A stretch of DNA of 64,000 bases from Rhodocyclaceae bacterium (lineage in GTDB: Bacteria > Pseudomonadota > Gammaproteobacteria > Burkholderiales > Rhodocyclaceae): positions 434,001-498,000 of the forward strand of contig VMSX01000011.1 of NCBI GenBank assembly GCA_013791905.1. Reading direction: 5' to 3'. The notes below the pieces were generated by a model that was given only the letters and a program-made list of their open reading frames with translations, did no database searches and had not been told where the DNA came from. Numbering within the stretch: the stretch's first letter is position 1; each line of letters starts with the position of its first letter. Shown here piece by piece: positions 44,253-53,620 of this stretch. Position numbers and translations under genes: made by a program.

Positions 44253-44646
44253 TGTCGTCCGTCACCCAGCCGTCTGGGTAACAAAACGGCCATCGAACCG
44301 GATGCGCAGGTCGTCACAACACAAGGCGGAGAAAGGTATATATGTCGCGGGCACGCGGTAGAACCCCATTCAGGGTAAATTGCACCAATCATAGCCCTGC
44401 TTTAAATCCCGCAAAAAGCCGAGCAGGGTGCTGTTTTCGCCATGATTCTGTTGTAAAGGAAGTTTTAGCGCAGGCGATTGCCCAAGTCAGCGGTTTATTC
44501 GAAGTTAAAAGCTGAAGTGCGGCGCTTGAAGTTAGACCACCAGCCCTCACATTCTCTTACAAATATTGGCATGGCAATGAGGAACCGAAGCTATATGTCT
44601 ACGGTCGCACCATGACCCATCACAATTGAATGAAAGGATTTTTGCA
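44253..44646. other. Intergenic region, divergent promoters expected
   Basis: 394 bp between DUF2802 (minus) and a small plus-strand gene. No convincing open frame, RNA gene or strong promoter. I see only AT-rich patches near 44490-44570 and a short CAGGGTAAATTGCACC stretch. Function must be regulatory or unknown. Confidence 0.5.
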
Positions 44647-44877
44647 ATGAACCGCAGGCAGTTGACCCTGATCGAGGTATTGCAACCCCAGTGTTTCAAT
44701 AACACGCCCGAGCGTTCGCGGGTGACACGCACCATCGTACAGCCTGAAATCGACTCCTTCGAGCAGATGGAGGCGCAAGCCAATGCTACAGAAAAGTCGG
44801 CGCCGCGGGAGCGGGGATCAGATACGATTGCCGCGCTGGTCACCCAGCAGATGGCTCCACAACTGGTAGTTGCCTAG
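44647..44877 (+). CDS. Small hypothetical protein
   Basis: 76 residues from the ATG at 44647 (AAAGGA 8 bp upstream); an in-frame ATG at 44626 lacks a ribosome site. Sequence MNRRQLTLIEVLQPQCFNNT continues polar, with an acidic middle (QPEIDSFEQMEAQ) and a helical C-terminus. No family recognised. A degenerate dispersed-repeat copy may underlie EKSAPRERG (44791-44815), read in a different frame from the other coding copies. Ends 2 bp before the convergent thioesterase gene. Confidence 0.45.
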   Translation: MNRRQLTLIEVLQPQCFNNTPERSRVTRTIVQPEIDSFEQMEAQANATEKSAPRERGSDTIAALVTQQMAPQLVVA

Positions 44878-44879
44878 TT

Positions 44880-45296
44880 TTATTCTTCGGCAGCAGGCAC
44901 TTCGCGCTTGCTGCCGTCGGCGTTGAGGCAGACATAGGTCAGCGTCGCCTCTGTCACCTTCACCACGATGGGATGTGCCGGGTCGCGCTCGGCATAAACC
45001 TGCACATCAACGGTAATCGAGGTGCGGCCGGTCTTGGTGATCGTGGCATAAAAGCTGACTACGTCGCCGACCGAAATAGGCTGCTTGAACAGGAAGGAAT
45101 TGACCGCCACGGTGGCAATCCGGCCACGTGCGCGCCGCATTACGGCAATGGCACCGGCAATGTCGGCCTGCGCCATTACCCAACCGCCGAAGATATCGCC
45201 AGACGCATTGACATCTGCCGGCATCGGCATCACTCGCAGCACCGGTTCCCGGCCGGACATATTCACATCGGTGTGTTCTCTCATGCACCGGATCAT
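44880..45296 (-). CDS. Acyl-CoA thioesterase (YciA-like hotdog)
   Basis: 138 residues. Hotdog fold with the YciA signature NASGDIFGGWVMAQADIAGA (catalytic aspartate in GDIFGGW) and FKQPISVGDVVSFYA. Hydrolyses short to medium acyl-CoA. The start may be the ATG at 45296 or the one at 45284; neither has a clear ribosome site. Divergent from the ABC exporter with a 32-bp gap. Confidence 0.9.
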   Translation of the reverse strand: MIRCMREHTDVNMSGREPVLRVMPMPADVNASGDIFGGWVMAQADIAGAIAVMRRARGRIATVAVNSFLFKQPISVGDVVSFYATITKTGRTSITVDVQVYAERDPAHPIVVKVTEATLTYVCLNADGSKREVPAAEE

Positions 45297-45328
45297 ACCG
45301 CAGCGTAGCCGCTGCTAGAATTTCCGCC

Positions 45329-47134
45329 ATGCGCCGCGATATCGCCCTACCCGCCCCACCCGCCGCCCAACGCCATGACTGGCAAACCGTCAGGATGCTG
45401 CTGCCTTACCTGCTGCAGTGGCGTGGCCGCATTCTGCTCGCGCTGGGTTGCCTGATCACTGCAAAACTGGCCAACGTCGCCGTTCCACTGGTATTCAAGG
45501 ACATCATTGACGGCTTCGCGCCCAGCGTCGGCGTGCAGGGCATGCTCGTTGTGCCGCTGGCGCTGATTGCCGCCTATGGAGTGCTGCGCTTTTCCGTATC
45601 GCTATTTACCGAGTTACGCGAACTGCTCTTCACCCGCATCACGCAGCAGGCGGTTCGCTCCATCGCCCTGCAAGTTTTCGAGCATCTACACCAGTTGTCT
45701 CTGCGCTTTCATCTGGAACGCCAGACCGGCGGGCTGACGCGCGACATCGAGCGCGGCACGCGCGCCATCGGCTCCTTGATCAGCTACACGATTTACTCGA
45801 TTCTGCCGACGTTGGTAGAGGTGGCGCTCGTCCTCGGCATTCTGGCGGCTCGCTATGAACCCAGCTTTGTCCTCATTGCCAGCGGCACCCTGGTGATCTA
45901 TATCGCCTTCACGATCACGCTGTCGAACTGGCGGGTCCAGATCCGCCGCGAGGTGAATGAACTTGACTCCGCCGCTAACACCCGCGCTATCGACAGTCTG
46001 CTGAATTATGAGACGGTCAAATACTTCAATAACGAAGGCTGGGAGAAGGAACGCTACGACCAGCAGATGAAGAAGTGGGCTGCCGCCCAGATCAAGAGCC
46101 AGTTTTCGCTCTCCTACCTCAATCTGGGCCAGGCCGCCATCATCGCCGTCGGCGTTTCGTTGATAATGTGGCGCGCCGCCGTCGGGGTGGCCAACGGCAG
46201 CATGACGATCGGCGACATCGTGCTGGTCAACGTCTTTCTGATCCAGCTTTACATCCCGCTCAACTTCCTGGGCGTGCTCTACCGCGAGATTCGGCAGTCC
46301 TTGACGGACATCGAGCGACTGTTCGTCTTGCTGAACGAGAACCGCGAAATTCGCGACGCTGCCGATGCCCGCTCGGTCGAACCGGACGCCCAGGGTGCCT
46401 GTGCGGTGCGCTTCGAAAATGTCAGCTTTGCCTACGAACCGCGCCGCTCGATCCTGCAGGATGTCAGCTTCGACATTCCCGCCGGTCGCACGCTGGCAGT
46501 GGTCGGCCACAGCGGTGCGGGAAAAAGCACGCTGGCTCGACTGTTGTTTCGTTTCTACGACGTTAACGGCGGGGCGATCCGCATCAATGGCCAGGATATC
46601 CGCCAATTGACGCAAGCTTCCCTGCGTTCCGCCATCGGGATCGTGCCGCAGGACACCGTGCTGTTCAATGACACGCTGGCCTACAACATCCAGTACGGCC
46701 GGCCGACGGCCACCTTCGATGAGGTCAAGGCGGCTGCCCACGCCGCACATCTCGCCGAATTTATCGAGCGGCTGCCTGACGGCTATGAGACACGCGTTGG
46801 CGAGCGCGGCCTCAAGCTGTCCGGTGGTGAAAAGCAACGCGTCGCCATCGCCCGTACACTGCTGAAGAACCCGCCTATCCTGATCTTTGATGAAGCCACC
46901 TCCGCCCTCGATTCGCAGACCGAAAAATCAATTCAAGCCGAATTGGAGCAGGTCGCCCGCGGCCGCACCACGCTGATCATCGCCCACCGGCTGTCTACCG
47001 TGATGAACGCCGACGAGATTCTGGTGCTTGACCAGGGGCGGATTGTCGAAAGCGGCAGCCATCGCGCGCTGCTGGAGCGTGCCGGCGCCTACGCAAAGAT
47101 GTGGTGGCTGCAACAACAGGAAGATGCTATCTAG
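45329..47134 (+). CDS. Atm1/HMT-type ABC exporter (fused permease-ATPase)
   Basis: 601 residues. Six membrane helices (about 25-320), then an ATPase domain with Walker A GHSGAGKSTL, signature LSGGEKQRV, Walker B ILIFDEATSALD and H-loop IIAHRLST. The NYETVKYFNNE motif in the permease is characteristic of the Atm1/ABCB7 branch, which exports glutathione-bound sulfur or metal species. Substrate here is inferred only by family. Preceded by a divergent thioesterase. Confidence 0.9.
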   Translation: MRRDIALPAPPAAQRHDWQTVRMLLPYLLQWRGRILLALGCLITAKLANVAVPLVFKDIIDGFAPSVGVQGMLVVPLALIAAYGVLRFSVSLFTELRELLFTRITQQAVRSIALQVFEHLHQLSLRFHLERQTGGLTRDIERGTRAIGSLISYTIYSILPTLVEVALVLGILAARYEPSFVLIASGTLVIYIAFTITLSNWRVQIRREVNELDSAANTRAIDSLLNYETVKYFNNEGWEKERYDQQMKKWAAAQIKSQFSLSYLNLGQAAIIAVGVSLIMWRAAVGVANGSMTIGDIVLVNVFLIQLYIPLNFLGVLYREIRQSLTDIERLFVLLNENREIRDAADARSVEPDAQGACAVRFENVSFAYEPRRSILQDVSFDIPAGRTLAVVGHSGAGKSTLARLLFRFYDVNGGAIRINGQDIRQLTQASLRSAIGIVPQDTVLFNDTLAYNIQYGRPTATFDEVKAAAHAAHLAEFIERLPDGYETRVGERGLKLSGGEKQRVAIARTLLKNPPILIFDEATSALDSQTEKSIQAELEQVARGRTTLIIAHRLSTVMNADEILVLDQGRIVESGSHRALLERAGAYAKMWWLQQQEDAI

Positions 47135-47187
47135 CTTGCCAATATCGAAAGATGTATAGTCATGCACCCTTCCAATTGGAGAGCCCC

Positions 47188-48090
47188 ATGAAAAAGACTT
47201 TTGCCTTAGGTTTAACAATCGCCTCAGCCTTCGCCCTGTCGCAACCGGTTTTGGCCGATACCCTAGCCAAGGTCAAGAGCTCCGGCAGCATCACCATGGG
47301 CATTCGCGAATCGTCCTATCCACTCTCCTATCTGGATGACAAACAGCTGCCAATCGGCTACCACATCGACATCTGCAACAGGATCGTCGATGCTGTCAAA
47401 ACCAAGCTTGATCTGAAGAATCTCAAGGTGATGCATCAGGCGGTCACCTCGCAAAACCGTATCCCGCTGGTCACCAATGGTACTGTTGACCTCGAATGTG
47501 GCTCGACTACCAACAACGCCGCGCGCCAGAACCAGGTCGCCTTCGCACCGACAACCTTCGTCACCAACGTGCGTATGGCGATCAAGAAGGGTTCCGGCAT
47601 CACCAGCCTGTCCCAACTGGATGGCAAACCCGTGGCAACGACTACTGGGACCACTTCCGTCCAGTTGATGCGCGCCCACGAGAAGGGCAAGAACATTAAT
47701 TTCAAGGAGGTCTATGGCAAGGATCACGCCGACTCCTTCCTGATGCTGGAAACCGACCGTTCCGTCGCCTTCGTCATGGATGACAACCTGCTCGCTGGCC
47801 TGATCGTCACCTCAAAGAATCCGGCCGAATACGCCATCGTCGGGGAAGTACTGAACATTGAGCCGATCGCCATCATGTTCCGCAAGGATGACCCCCAGTT
47901 CCAGGGTCTGGTCAATACCGTCATCCGGGATCTTGCCAAGGCGGGTGAACTCGACAAGCTCTATGCCAAGTGGTTCATGTCCCCGATTCCGCCAAAGGGG
48001 GCCAACATGAACTTCCCGATGAGCGACAAGCTCAAGGAACTCATCAAGAACCCGAGTGACGCCCCCGCCGAGGCCTACAACAAGAAATAA
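47188..48090 (+). CDS. gltI: Glutamate/aspartate ABC transporter, periplasmic binding protein
   Basis: 300 residues from the ATG at 47188 (TTGGAGAG upstream). Signal peptide MKKTFALGLTIASAFALSQP ending near VLA. Solute-binding protein family 3: IRESSYPLSYLDDKQLPIGY, VDLECGSTTNNAARQ. First gene of gltI-J-K-L. A repeat-based hairpin with a T tract follows 10 bp after the stop and probably trims read-through into gltJ. Confidence 0.93.
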   Translation: MKKTFALGLTIASAFALSQPVLADTLAKVKSSGSITMGIRESSYPLSYLDDKQLPIGYHIDICNRIVDAVKTKLDLKNLKVMHQAVTSQNRIPLVTNGTVDLECGSTTNNAARQNQVAFAPTTFVTNVRMAIKKGSGITSLSQLDGKPVATTTGTTSVQLMRAHEKGKNINFKEVYGKDHADSFLMLETDRSVAFVMDDNLLAGLIVTSKNPAEYAIVGEVLNIEPIAIMFRKDDPQFQGLVNTVIRDLAKAGELDKLYAKWFMSPIPPKGANMNFPMSDKLKELIKNPSDAPAEAYNKK

Positions 48091-48100
48091 GCCAGGCCTG

Positions 48101-48141
48101 AAAAGTCGGCGCTGGCGGGACGGCACTTGCCGTCCCGTTTT
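48101..48141 (+). terminator. Dispersed repeat forming an attenuator between gltI and gltJ
   Basis: Repeat 48101-48124 (AAAAGTCGGCGCTGGCGGGA then CGGC) continues into GCCGTCCC, making an 8-bp stem GGGACGGC/GCCGTCCC with an ACTT loop followed by GTTTTT. A partial terminator here would give excess binding protein over permease, a usual ratio in ABC uptake operons. Confidence 0.75.
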
Positions 48142-48153
48142 TCTGGTAACGCT

Positions 48154-48891
48154 ATGAATTATCACTGGAACTGGGGTATCTTCCTCCAGCAGGTTCAGTC
48201 AGGCGATGAAACTTACCTTGACTGGCTGATCTCCGGCTTGGGCTGGACAGTTTCGGTCGCACTGGCTGCATGGGTGATCGCACTGGTTCTCGGTAGTTTG
48301 ATCGGCACACTGCGCACCGTCCCCAATCGCTGGCTAGTGCTGTTGGCGACTACGCATGTCGAGTTGTTTCGCAATGTCCCGCTGCTGGTGCAATTGCTGC
48401 TCTGGTTTTTTGTCGTACCCGAATTTCTGCCGCGTGATCTGTCCCTCTGGGTCAAGCAGGACATGCCCGCGAAGGAATTTGTCACAGCAGTGATTTGCCT
48501 CGGCCTGTTCACCTCGGCGCGTGTCGCCGAACAGGTGCGCGCCGGCATCCAGAGCTTGTCGCGCGGCCAGAAAATGGCTGGGCTGGCGATCGGTTTCACG
48601 CTACCGCAGACCTACCGTTACGTCATCCTGCCGATGGCGTTTCGCATCATCATTCCGCCGCTCACTTCAGAGTTCATGAACATCATCAAGAACTCGTCCG
48701 TCGCCTTCGCCATTGGAGTGCTTGAGTTGACCTTCCAGGCGCGGCAGATGCAGGAAGATTCTGAACAGGGCATCGAAACCTATCTGGCGGTCACCCTGCT
48801 GTATTTCATTGTTGCCTTTGCTGCCAACCGAGGCATGGCCCTTATCGAGCGACGCACACGCGTGCCCGGGTACATCGGCGGCGCCAAATGA
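48154..48891 (+). CDS. gltJ: Glutamate/aspartate ABC transporter permease GltJ
   Basis: 245 residues from the ATG at 48154 (MNYHWNWGIF), close to 246 in E. coli. About five membrane helices, EAA-type loop about residues 150-170 (AGIQSLSRGQKMAGLAIGFT). The 3' end overlaps gltK by 4 bp (ATGA). Confidence 0.94.
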   Translation: MNYHWNWGIFLQQVQSGDETYLDWLISGLGWTVSVALAAWVIALVLGSLIGTLRTVPNRWLVLLATTHVELFRNVPLLVQLLLWFFVVPEFLPRDLSLWVKQDMPAKEFVTAVICLGLFTSARVAEQVRAGIQSLSRGQKMAGLAIGFTLPQTYRYVILPMAFRIIIPPLTSEFMNIIKNSSVAFAIGVLELTFQARQMQEDSEQGIETYLAVTLLYFIVAFAANRGMALIERRTRVPGYIGGAK

Positions 48892-49559
48892 GCTTTTTCA
48901 CCCAATTCGATTTTTCGGTCATTGCACCCAGCCTGCCCTTCCTTTGGGAAGGGCTCAAATTTACCGCCAAGCTGACCTTGATTGCGATGTCCGGCGGCAT
49001 TTTCCTCGGCACGCTGCTCGCTCTCGCACGACTTTCCTCCATTACTCCGTTGGCGATGGCAGCGACGTGGTATGTGAACTTGATGCGCTCCATCCCTCTT
49101 CTGATGGTGATCCTCTGGTTTTTTCTGGTGATTCCCATTTTCACCGGTAAACCGATGGGCGCGGAAACATCAGCGATCATTACCTTCACGGCCTTCGAGG
49201 CAGCCTATTTCAGTGAAATCATGCGCGCTGGCATTCAGAGCGTGCCACGTGGCCAGGTTTTTGCCGGGCAGGCGATTGGTATGACGTACTGGCAAACCAT
49301 GTCTTACGTTGTGTTGCCACAGGCCTTTCGCAATATGTTGCCGATCCTGCTCACCCAGACGATTATCCTGTTTCAAGACACCTCCCTGGTGTATGCCATA
49401 GGCGCCAAGGATCTTCTCAAGGCAGCAGAAATCGCCGGCAAGAACTACGGCCGGCCGCTCGAGATGTATGTTTTCGTTGCGCTGGTTTATTTTGTGGTCT
49501 GCTTCGCCCTTTCTAACCTTGTGAAACACCTTCAGTCACGTACCGCCATCGTCCGCTAA
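48888..49559 (+). CDS. gltK: Glutamate/aspartate ABC transporter permease GltK
   Basis: 223 residues, five membrane helices, EAA loop RAGIQSVPRGQVFAGQAIGM. Forms the membrane channel with GltJ. The gltL start follows after 6 bp. Confidence 0.94.
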   Translation: MSFFTQFDFSVIAPSLPFLWEGLKFTAKLTLIAMSGGIFLGTLLALARLSSITPLAMAATWYVNLMRSIPLLMVILWFFLVIPIFTGKPMGAETSAIITFTAFEAAYFSEIMRAGIQSVPRGQVFAGQAIGMTYWQTMSYVVLPQAFRNMLPILLTQTIILFQDTSLVYAIGAKDLLKAAEIAGKNYGRPLEMYVFVALVYFVVCFALSNLVKHLQSRTAIVR

Positions 49560-49565
49560 ACCGCC

Positions 49566-50294
49566 ATGATAAAAATCGACAACATCAGCAAATGGTACGG
49601 TCAATTCAGGGTGCTGACCGACTGCTCGACTCAAATAACAAAAGGCGAGGTCGTGGTCGTCTGTGGCCCATCCGGCTCCGGAAAATCTACCCTTATCAAG
49701 TGCGTGAACGGGCTTGAACCCTTCCAGCAGGGCGACATCATTGTCAATAACATTTCGATTGGCGATCCCAAAACCAATCTTCCCCAGCTACGTGCTCACG
49801 TCGGCATGGTGTTCCAGCATTTCGAGTTGTTTCCGCACATGACCATCACGCAGAACCTCACCATCGGCCAGGTCAAGGTACTCGGACGCAGCAATAATGA
49901 AGCACATCAACGTGCACTGCAATTACTGGATCGCGTCGGTCTTAATTCGCAGGCTGATAAATTTCCCGGCCAGTTATCCGGCGGCCAGCAACAACGCGTT
50001 GCCATCGCGCGGGCACTGGCCATGGATCCGATCTGCATGCTGTTTGACGAGCCAACCTCGGCGCTTGATCCCGAAATGATCAATGAAGTGCTGGATGTCA
50101 TGGTTGGCCTTGCCAATGAGGGCATGACCATGATGGTAGTTAGCCATGAGATGGGATTCGCCCGCAAAGTAGCCGACCGGGTGATTTTCATGGACAACGG
50201 CAGCATTGTCGAAGATGCCGGCACTGAGGAGTTTTTTGGTACGCCGCGCTCCGAACGCGCTCAATTGTTCCTATCTAAGATTCTCAGCCACTGA
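49566..50294 (+). CDS. gltL: Glutamate/aspartate ABC transporter ATPase GltL
   Basis: 242 residues. Walker A GPSGSGKSTL, signature LSGGQQQRV, Walker B CMLFDEPTSALDPEM and H-loop VVSHEMGFARKVAD. Energises GltJK. Last gene of the operon; a two-way terminator follows. Confidence 0.96.
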   Translation: MIKIDNISKWYGQFRVLTDCSTQITKGEVVVVCGPSGSGKSTLIKCVNGLEPFQQGDIIVNNISIGDPKTNLPQLRAHVGMVFQHFELFPHMTITQNLTIGQVKVLGRSNNEAHQRALQLLDRVGLNSQADKFPGQLSGGQQQRVAIARALAMDPICMLFDEPTSALDPEMINEVLDVMVGLANEGMTMMVVSHEMGFARKVADRVIFMDNGSIVEDAGTEEFFGTPRSERAQLFLSKILSH

Positions 50295-50307
50295 GGCGTC
50301 CCGCCAA

Positions 50308-50341
50308 CAAAAAAGCCGACTGAAACGTCGGCTTTTTTGTT
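50308..50341. terminator. Two-way terminator between gltL and rplQ
   Basis: ACAAAAAAGCCGAC, TGAAAC loop, GTCGGCTTTTTTGT: perfect 14-bp stem with A and T runs. Ends both the glt operon and the ribosomal cluster. Confidence 0.93.
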
Positions 50342-50356
50342 GTGTAAATGGGAAGC

Positions 50357-50749
50357 TTATTCGGCTTTTGGTGCCTCTGCAGCAACTTCTTCCGGGCGAT
50401 CGAGCAATTCGACATAGGCCATTGGCGCATTGTCGCCGACGCGAAAACCCATCTTGAGAATGCGCAGATAACCGCCGTTCCGGTTGGCAAAGCGCGGGCC
50501 TAACACATCGAAGACCTTGCCGACGATTTCTCGGTCGCGCAAGCGGTCAAACGCCAGACGGCGATTGGCCAGCGACGGCTTCTTGCCAAGGGTGATGATG
50601 GGTTCAACAACGCGGCGCAATTCTTTTGCCTTGGGCAGCGTGGTTTTGATAGCCTCGTGGCGCAGCAACGATACTGTCATGTTGCGCAGCATCGCCAGGC
50701 GATGCGATGAGGTCCGATTGAGCTTTCGTAGTCCGTTACCGTGACGCAT
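50357..50749 (-). CDS. rplQ: Ribosomal protein L17
   Basis: 130 residues; opens [20 protein letters not shown], with the usual [17 protein letters not shown] core. Large-subunit protein near the exit tunnel. Last gene of the alpha operon, 94 bp after rpoA. Confidence 0.97.
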   Translation of the reverse strand: MRHGNGLRKLNRTSSHRLAMLRNMTVSLLRHEAIKTTLPKAKELRRVVEPIITLGKKPSLANRRLAFDRLRDREIVGKVFDVLGPRFANRNGGYLRILKMGFRVGDNAPMAYVELLDRPEEVAAEAPKAE

Positions 50750-50843
50750 GATGCTTCCTTTTCACTTATGCGGTCGCCGCGCTATGCCTGCGACCGGTTA
50801 CTTTTATATTGTGAGTTTAATATTAAATATTCTGGACTGAGGG

Positions 50844-51833
50844 TCAGCCCATCTTTTCCAAACCGGCGGGTGGCCAGTTTTCAAGCTTCATACCTAGGGT
50901 CAGGCCACGCGAAGCCAAGACTTCTTTGATTTCGTTGAGTGACTTGCGGCCAAGGTTTGGTGTTTTCAAAAGTTCAGTCTCGGTGCGCTGAATCAGATCA
51001 CCAATATAGTAGATGTTCTCGGCCTTCAGGCAGTTGGCAGAACGAACCGTCAACTCGAGATCGTCAACCGGACGCAACAGGATCGGGTCGACAGTGGATT
51101 GTTTGGGAGCCTCGATAGAAATCGGGGTGCCTTCAAGATCCGAAAATACTGACAACTGGTCCATCAGAATACTGGCGGCGTAGCGAATTGATTCTTCAGG
51201 ATCAATGGCACCATTGGTCTCAATATCGATAATCAGTTTATCAAGGTCAGTGCGCTGTTCAACACGCGCTGCTTCAACTTGATAACTAACGCGACGCACT
51301 GGGCTGAACGAAGCGTCAACCAAAATGCGGCCGATACTTTTACTGTCTTTTGTTGCGGTGCGCACGTTAGCTGGCACATAGCCGCGACCTGCCTCGACCT
51401 TGATCTGCATATCCAACTTGCCACCGGGGGCCAGATGGGCGATCACATGATCCGGGTTAATGATTTCGATGTCATGGTTAGCTTGTATATCAGCAGCCGT
51501 GACCATTGTTTCCTCCCCATCCCCCTTCTTTGACAGAGTCAGAATGGTTTCGCCGCGATTGTGCAGGCGCATTACTACGCCCTTCAAATTCAGCATGATG
51601 TCAACGACATCTTCGCGCACACCTTCCAGTGTCGAATATTCATGCAACACACCATCAATGGTCATCTCGGTTACTGCGGCACCGGGCATCGACGACAGAA
51701 GAATGCGACGCAGCGCATTACCCAAAGTATGTCCGTAACCGCGCTCAAAGGGCTCCATTACAACTCGGGCATGCAGTGGGGAGAGCGCTTGAACGTCAAT
51801 GATGCGGGGTTTTAGAAGCGCGTGACTTTGCAT
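50844..51833 (-). CDS. rpoA: RNA polymerase alpha subunit
   Basis: 329 residues. N-terminal dimerisation/assembly domain (about 1-235; [20 protein letters not shown]) and C-terminal domain (about 250-329; [39 protein letters not shown]) that contacts UP elements and activators. Complete. Confidence 0.98.
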   Translation of the reverse strand: MQSHALLKPRIIDVQALSPLHARVVMEPFERGYGHTLGNALRRILLSSMPGAAVTEMTIDGVLHEYSTLEGVREDVVDIMLNLKGVVMRLHNRGETILTLSKKGDGEETMVTAADIQANHDIEIINPDHVIAHLAPGGKLDMQIKVEAGRGYVPANVRTATKDSKSIGRILVDASFSPVRRVSYQVEAARVEQRTDLDKLIIDIETNGAIDPEESIRYAASILMDQLSVFSDLEGTPISIEAPKQSTVDPILLRPVDDLELTVRSANCLKAENIYYIGDLIQRTETELLKTPNLGRKSLNEIKEVLASRGLTLGMKLENWPPAGLEKMG

Positions 51834-51897
51834 CTTCGTTCCTCAAATAGACAAAAGCGCCCGCGGGCAAAATGCCCCCAGGCGCAAGAGAATGGAA

Positions 51898-52527
51898 TTA
51901 ACGCGAATACAACTCGACCACAAGACCTTCCTTGATGGTAGGTGGTAGTTCGTCACGAGCCGGATAAGCCTTGAAAGTACCTTTGCCAGCCTTAACATCA
52001 ACTTCTATCCACTCGGGGAAACCACGTGATTCAGCTGCTTCCAACGCAGCCTTGGTACGCAGATGCACCCGTGTTGCCTCCGTCACTTGGATAATGTCTC
52101 CAGGAGTGACGTTATATGACGGAATGTTGACGCGCTTGCCATTGACCAGAACGCCATTGTGGCGAACGATCTGACGGGACTCGGCTCGGGAAGCACCAAA
52201 ACCCATCCGATAAGCAACAGAATCAAGGCGACCTTCTAGCAATTGCAACAAATTCTCGCCAGTTTGTCCCTTGCGGCGACTCGCCTCAGCAAAGATTTTA
52301 CGGAATTGACGCTCGAGGACCCCGTAGAGGCGGCGAATTTTCTGCTTTTCGCGCAATTGTTGACCATAGCCGGAAAGGCGTTGGCCTGATTTCTGGCCAT
52401 GCTGGCCAGGCGCATAGGAACGACGCTCGATAGAGCACTTATCAGTGAAACATTTTTCGCCCTTGAGAAATAGCTTCTCTCCCTCACGGCGACACTGACG
52501 GCATTTTGGATCTAGATTGCGGGCCAC
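51898..52527 (-). CDS. rpsD: Ribosomal protein S4
   Basis: 209 residues, GTG start with AAGGAG upstream. N-terminal zinc-finger-like cysteines ([18 protein letters not shown]), S4 RNA-binding domain about 98-160. Primary 16S binder; in many proteobacteria it represses its own alpha operon. Confidence 0.98.
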   Translation of the reverse strand: MARNLDPKCRQCRREGEKLFLKGEKCFTDKCSIERRSYAPGQHGQKSGQRLSGYGQQLREKQKIRRLYGVLERQFRKIFAEASRRKGQTGENLLQLLEGRLDSVAYRMGFGASRAESRQIVRHNGVLVNGKRVNIPSYNVTPGDIIQVTEATRVHLRTKAALEAAESRGFPEWIEVDVKAGKGTFKAYPARDELPPTIKEGLVVELYSR

Positions 52528-52550
52528 TGGGCGGTCTCCTTACTTCAACC

Positions 52551-52952
52551 TTAGATGCGGCGGCGCTTGGGCGGCCGGCAACCATTGTGTGGAATCGGGG
52601 TGATGTCGGTAATGCTGCTGATCTTGATACCCAAGGCATTCAGCGCACGAACAGCGGACTCGCGCCCAGGGCCTGGGCCCTTGATACGCACCTCGAGGTT
52701 CTTGATACCGCACTCTAGAGCTGCCTTACCCGCGGCTTCAGCAGCAACCTGGGCAGCGAAAGGTGTGGATTTACGCGAGCCCTTAAATCCGGCGCCGCCT
52801 GACGTTGCCCAAGAAAGCGCATTCCCTTGGCGGTCAGTGATAGTAATAATGGTGTTATTGAATGATGCATGCACGTGTGCGATGCCTTCAGCAACGTTCT
52901 TCTTGACCTTCTTGCGAACTTTTGTGCTCGCCTTGGTAGTCGTTTTTGCCAT
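52551..52952 (-). CDS. rpsK: Ribosomal protein S11
   Basis: 133 residues; [20 protein letters not shown] and the [15 protein letters not shown] end are typical. Platform of the small subunit. 18 bp after rpsM. Confidence 0.98.
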   Translation of the reverse strand: MAKTTTKASTKVRKKVKKNVAEGIAHVHASFNNTIITITDRQGNALSWATSGGAGFKGSRKSTPFAAQVAAEAAGKAALECGIKNLEVRIKGPGPGRESAVRALNALGIKISSITDITPIPHNGCRPPKRRRI

Positions 52953-52970
52953 GTTTATATACCCTACTGG

Positions 52971-53336
52971 TTATTTCTTGCTGCCGGCAACTGACTTGCG
53001 CGGCCCCTTGCGGGTACGCGCGTTGGTGCGCGTGCGTTGACCCCGTACCGGCAAACCCCGACGGTGCCTGACACCACGGTAGCAGCTAAGGTCCATGAGG
53101 CGCTTGATGTTCATGGAAACCTCGCGTCGCAAATCACCTTCGACAGCGACTTTGCCTACCTGCTCACGTAGACGATCCATATCTGTCTCGGTGAGATCCT
53201 TTATTTTGACCGAACGCAGAACCCCTGCAGCGTCGCAGATTTTCTGCGCGCGCGAGCGGCCAATGCCATAGATTGCGGTTAAAGCAATCTCGGCATGCTG
53301 GTGATTCGGAATATTTACGCCTGCAATACGGGCCAT
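52971..53336 (-). CDS. rpsM: Ribosomal protein S13
   Basis: 121 residues; [19 protein letters not shown], and basic tail [18 protein letters not shown]. Head of the small subunit, contacts P-site tRNA. First gene of the alpha operon, with its own promoter at 53453-53481 and a leader of about 110 nt. Confidence 0.98.
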   Translation of the reverse strand: MARIAGVNIPNHQHAEIALTAIYGIGRSRAQKICDAAGVLRSVKIKDLTETDMDRLREQVGKVAVEGDLRREVSMNIKRLMDLSCYRGVRHRRGLPVRGQRTRTNARTRKGPRKSVAGSKK

Positions 53337-53452
53337 ATTCTTACCTTGTCCTTGACATCGCTAATTCATCGTTCGATTGATCGTCGGGCAACATACATAG
53401 GTACCCTCTAACCAAGCGAACCGATTGAGCCGGCTAAAAATGCGAACCGGCG

Positions 53453-53481
53453 ATTCTAAAAGAAAATCAAAACGTTTTCAA
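53453..53481 (-). promoter_or_regulatory. Alpha-operon promoter
   Basis: Minus strand TTGAAA (53476-53481), 17-bp spacer, TAGAAT (53453-53458). The -35 box overlaps the rpmJ stop codon. The leader down to rpsM (53337-53445) contains CCGGTT/AGCCGG inverted pieces and could hold the S4 control structure. Confidence 0.75.
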
Positions 53482-53591
53482 CCCTGACGCTGCTTGTGCC
53501 GTGGTTCCGTACAAATCACACGAACTACGCCATGGCGACGTACAATTTTGCATTTGCGACAAATGCGCTTGACCGAAGCTTGAACTCTCAT
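53478..53591 (-). CDS. rpmJ: Ribosomal protein L36
   Basis: 37 residues: [20 protein letters not shown], then [17 protein letters not shown]. The four zinc ligands (C, C, C, H) of the classic zinc-binding form are present. 29 bp after the infA remnant stop and before the alpha-operon promoter. Confidence 0.96.
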   Translation of the reverse strand: MRVQASVKRICRKCKIVRRHGVVRVICTEPRHKQRQG

Positions 53592-53620
53592 CTTTTTCTC
53601 CGCAAATAACTTTGTTTCTC

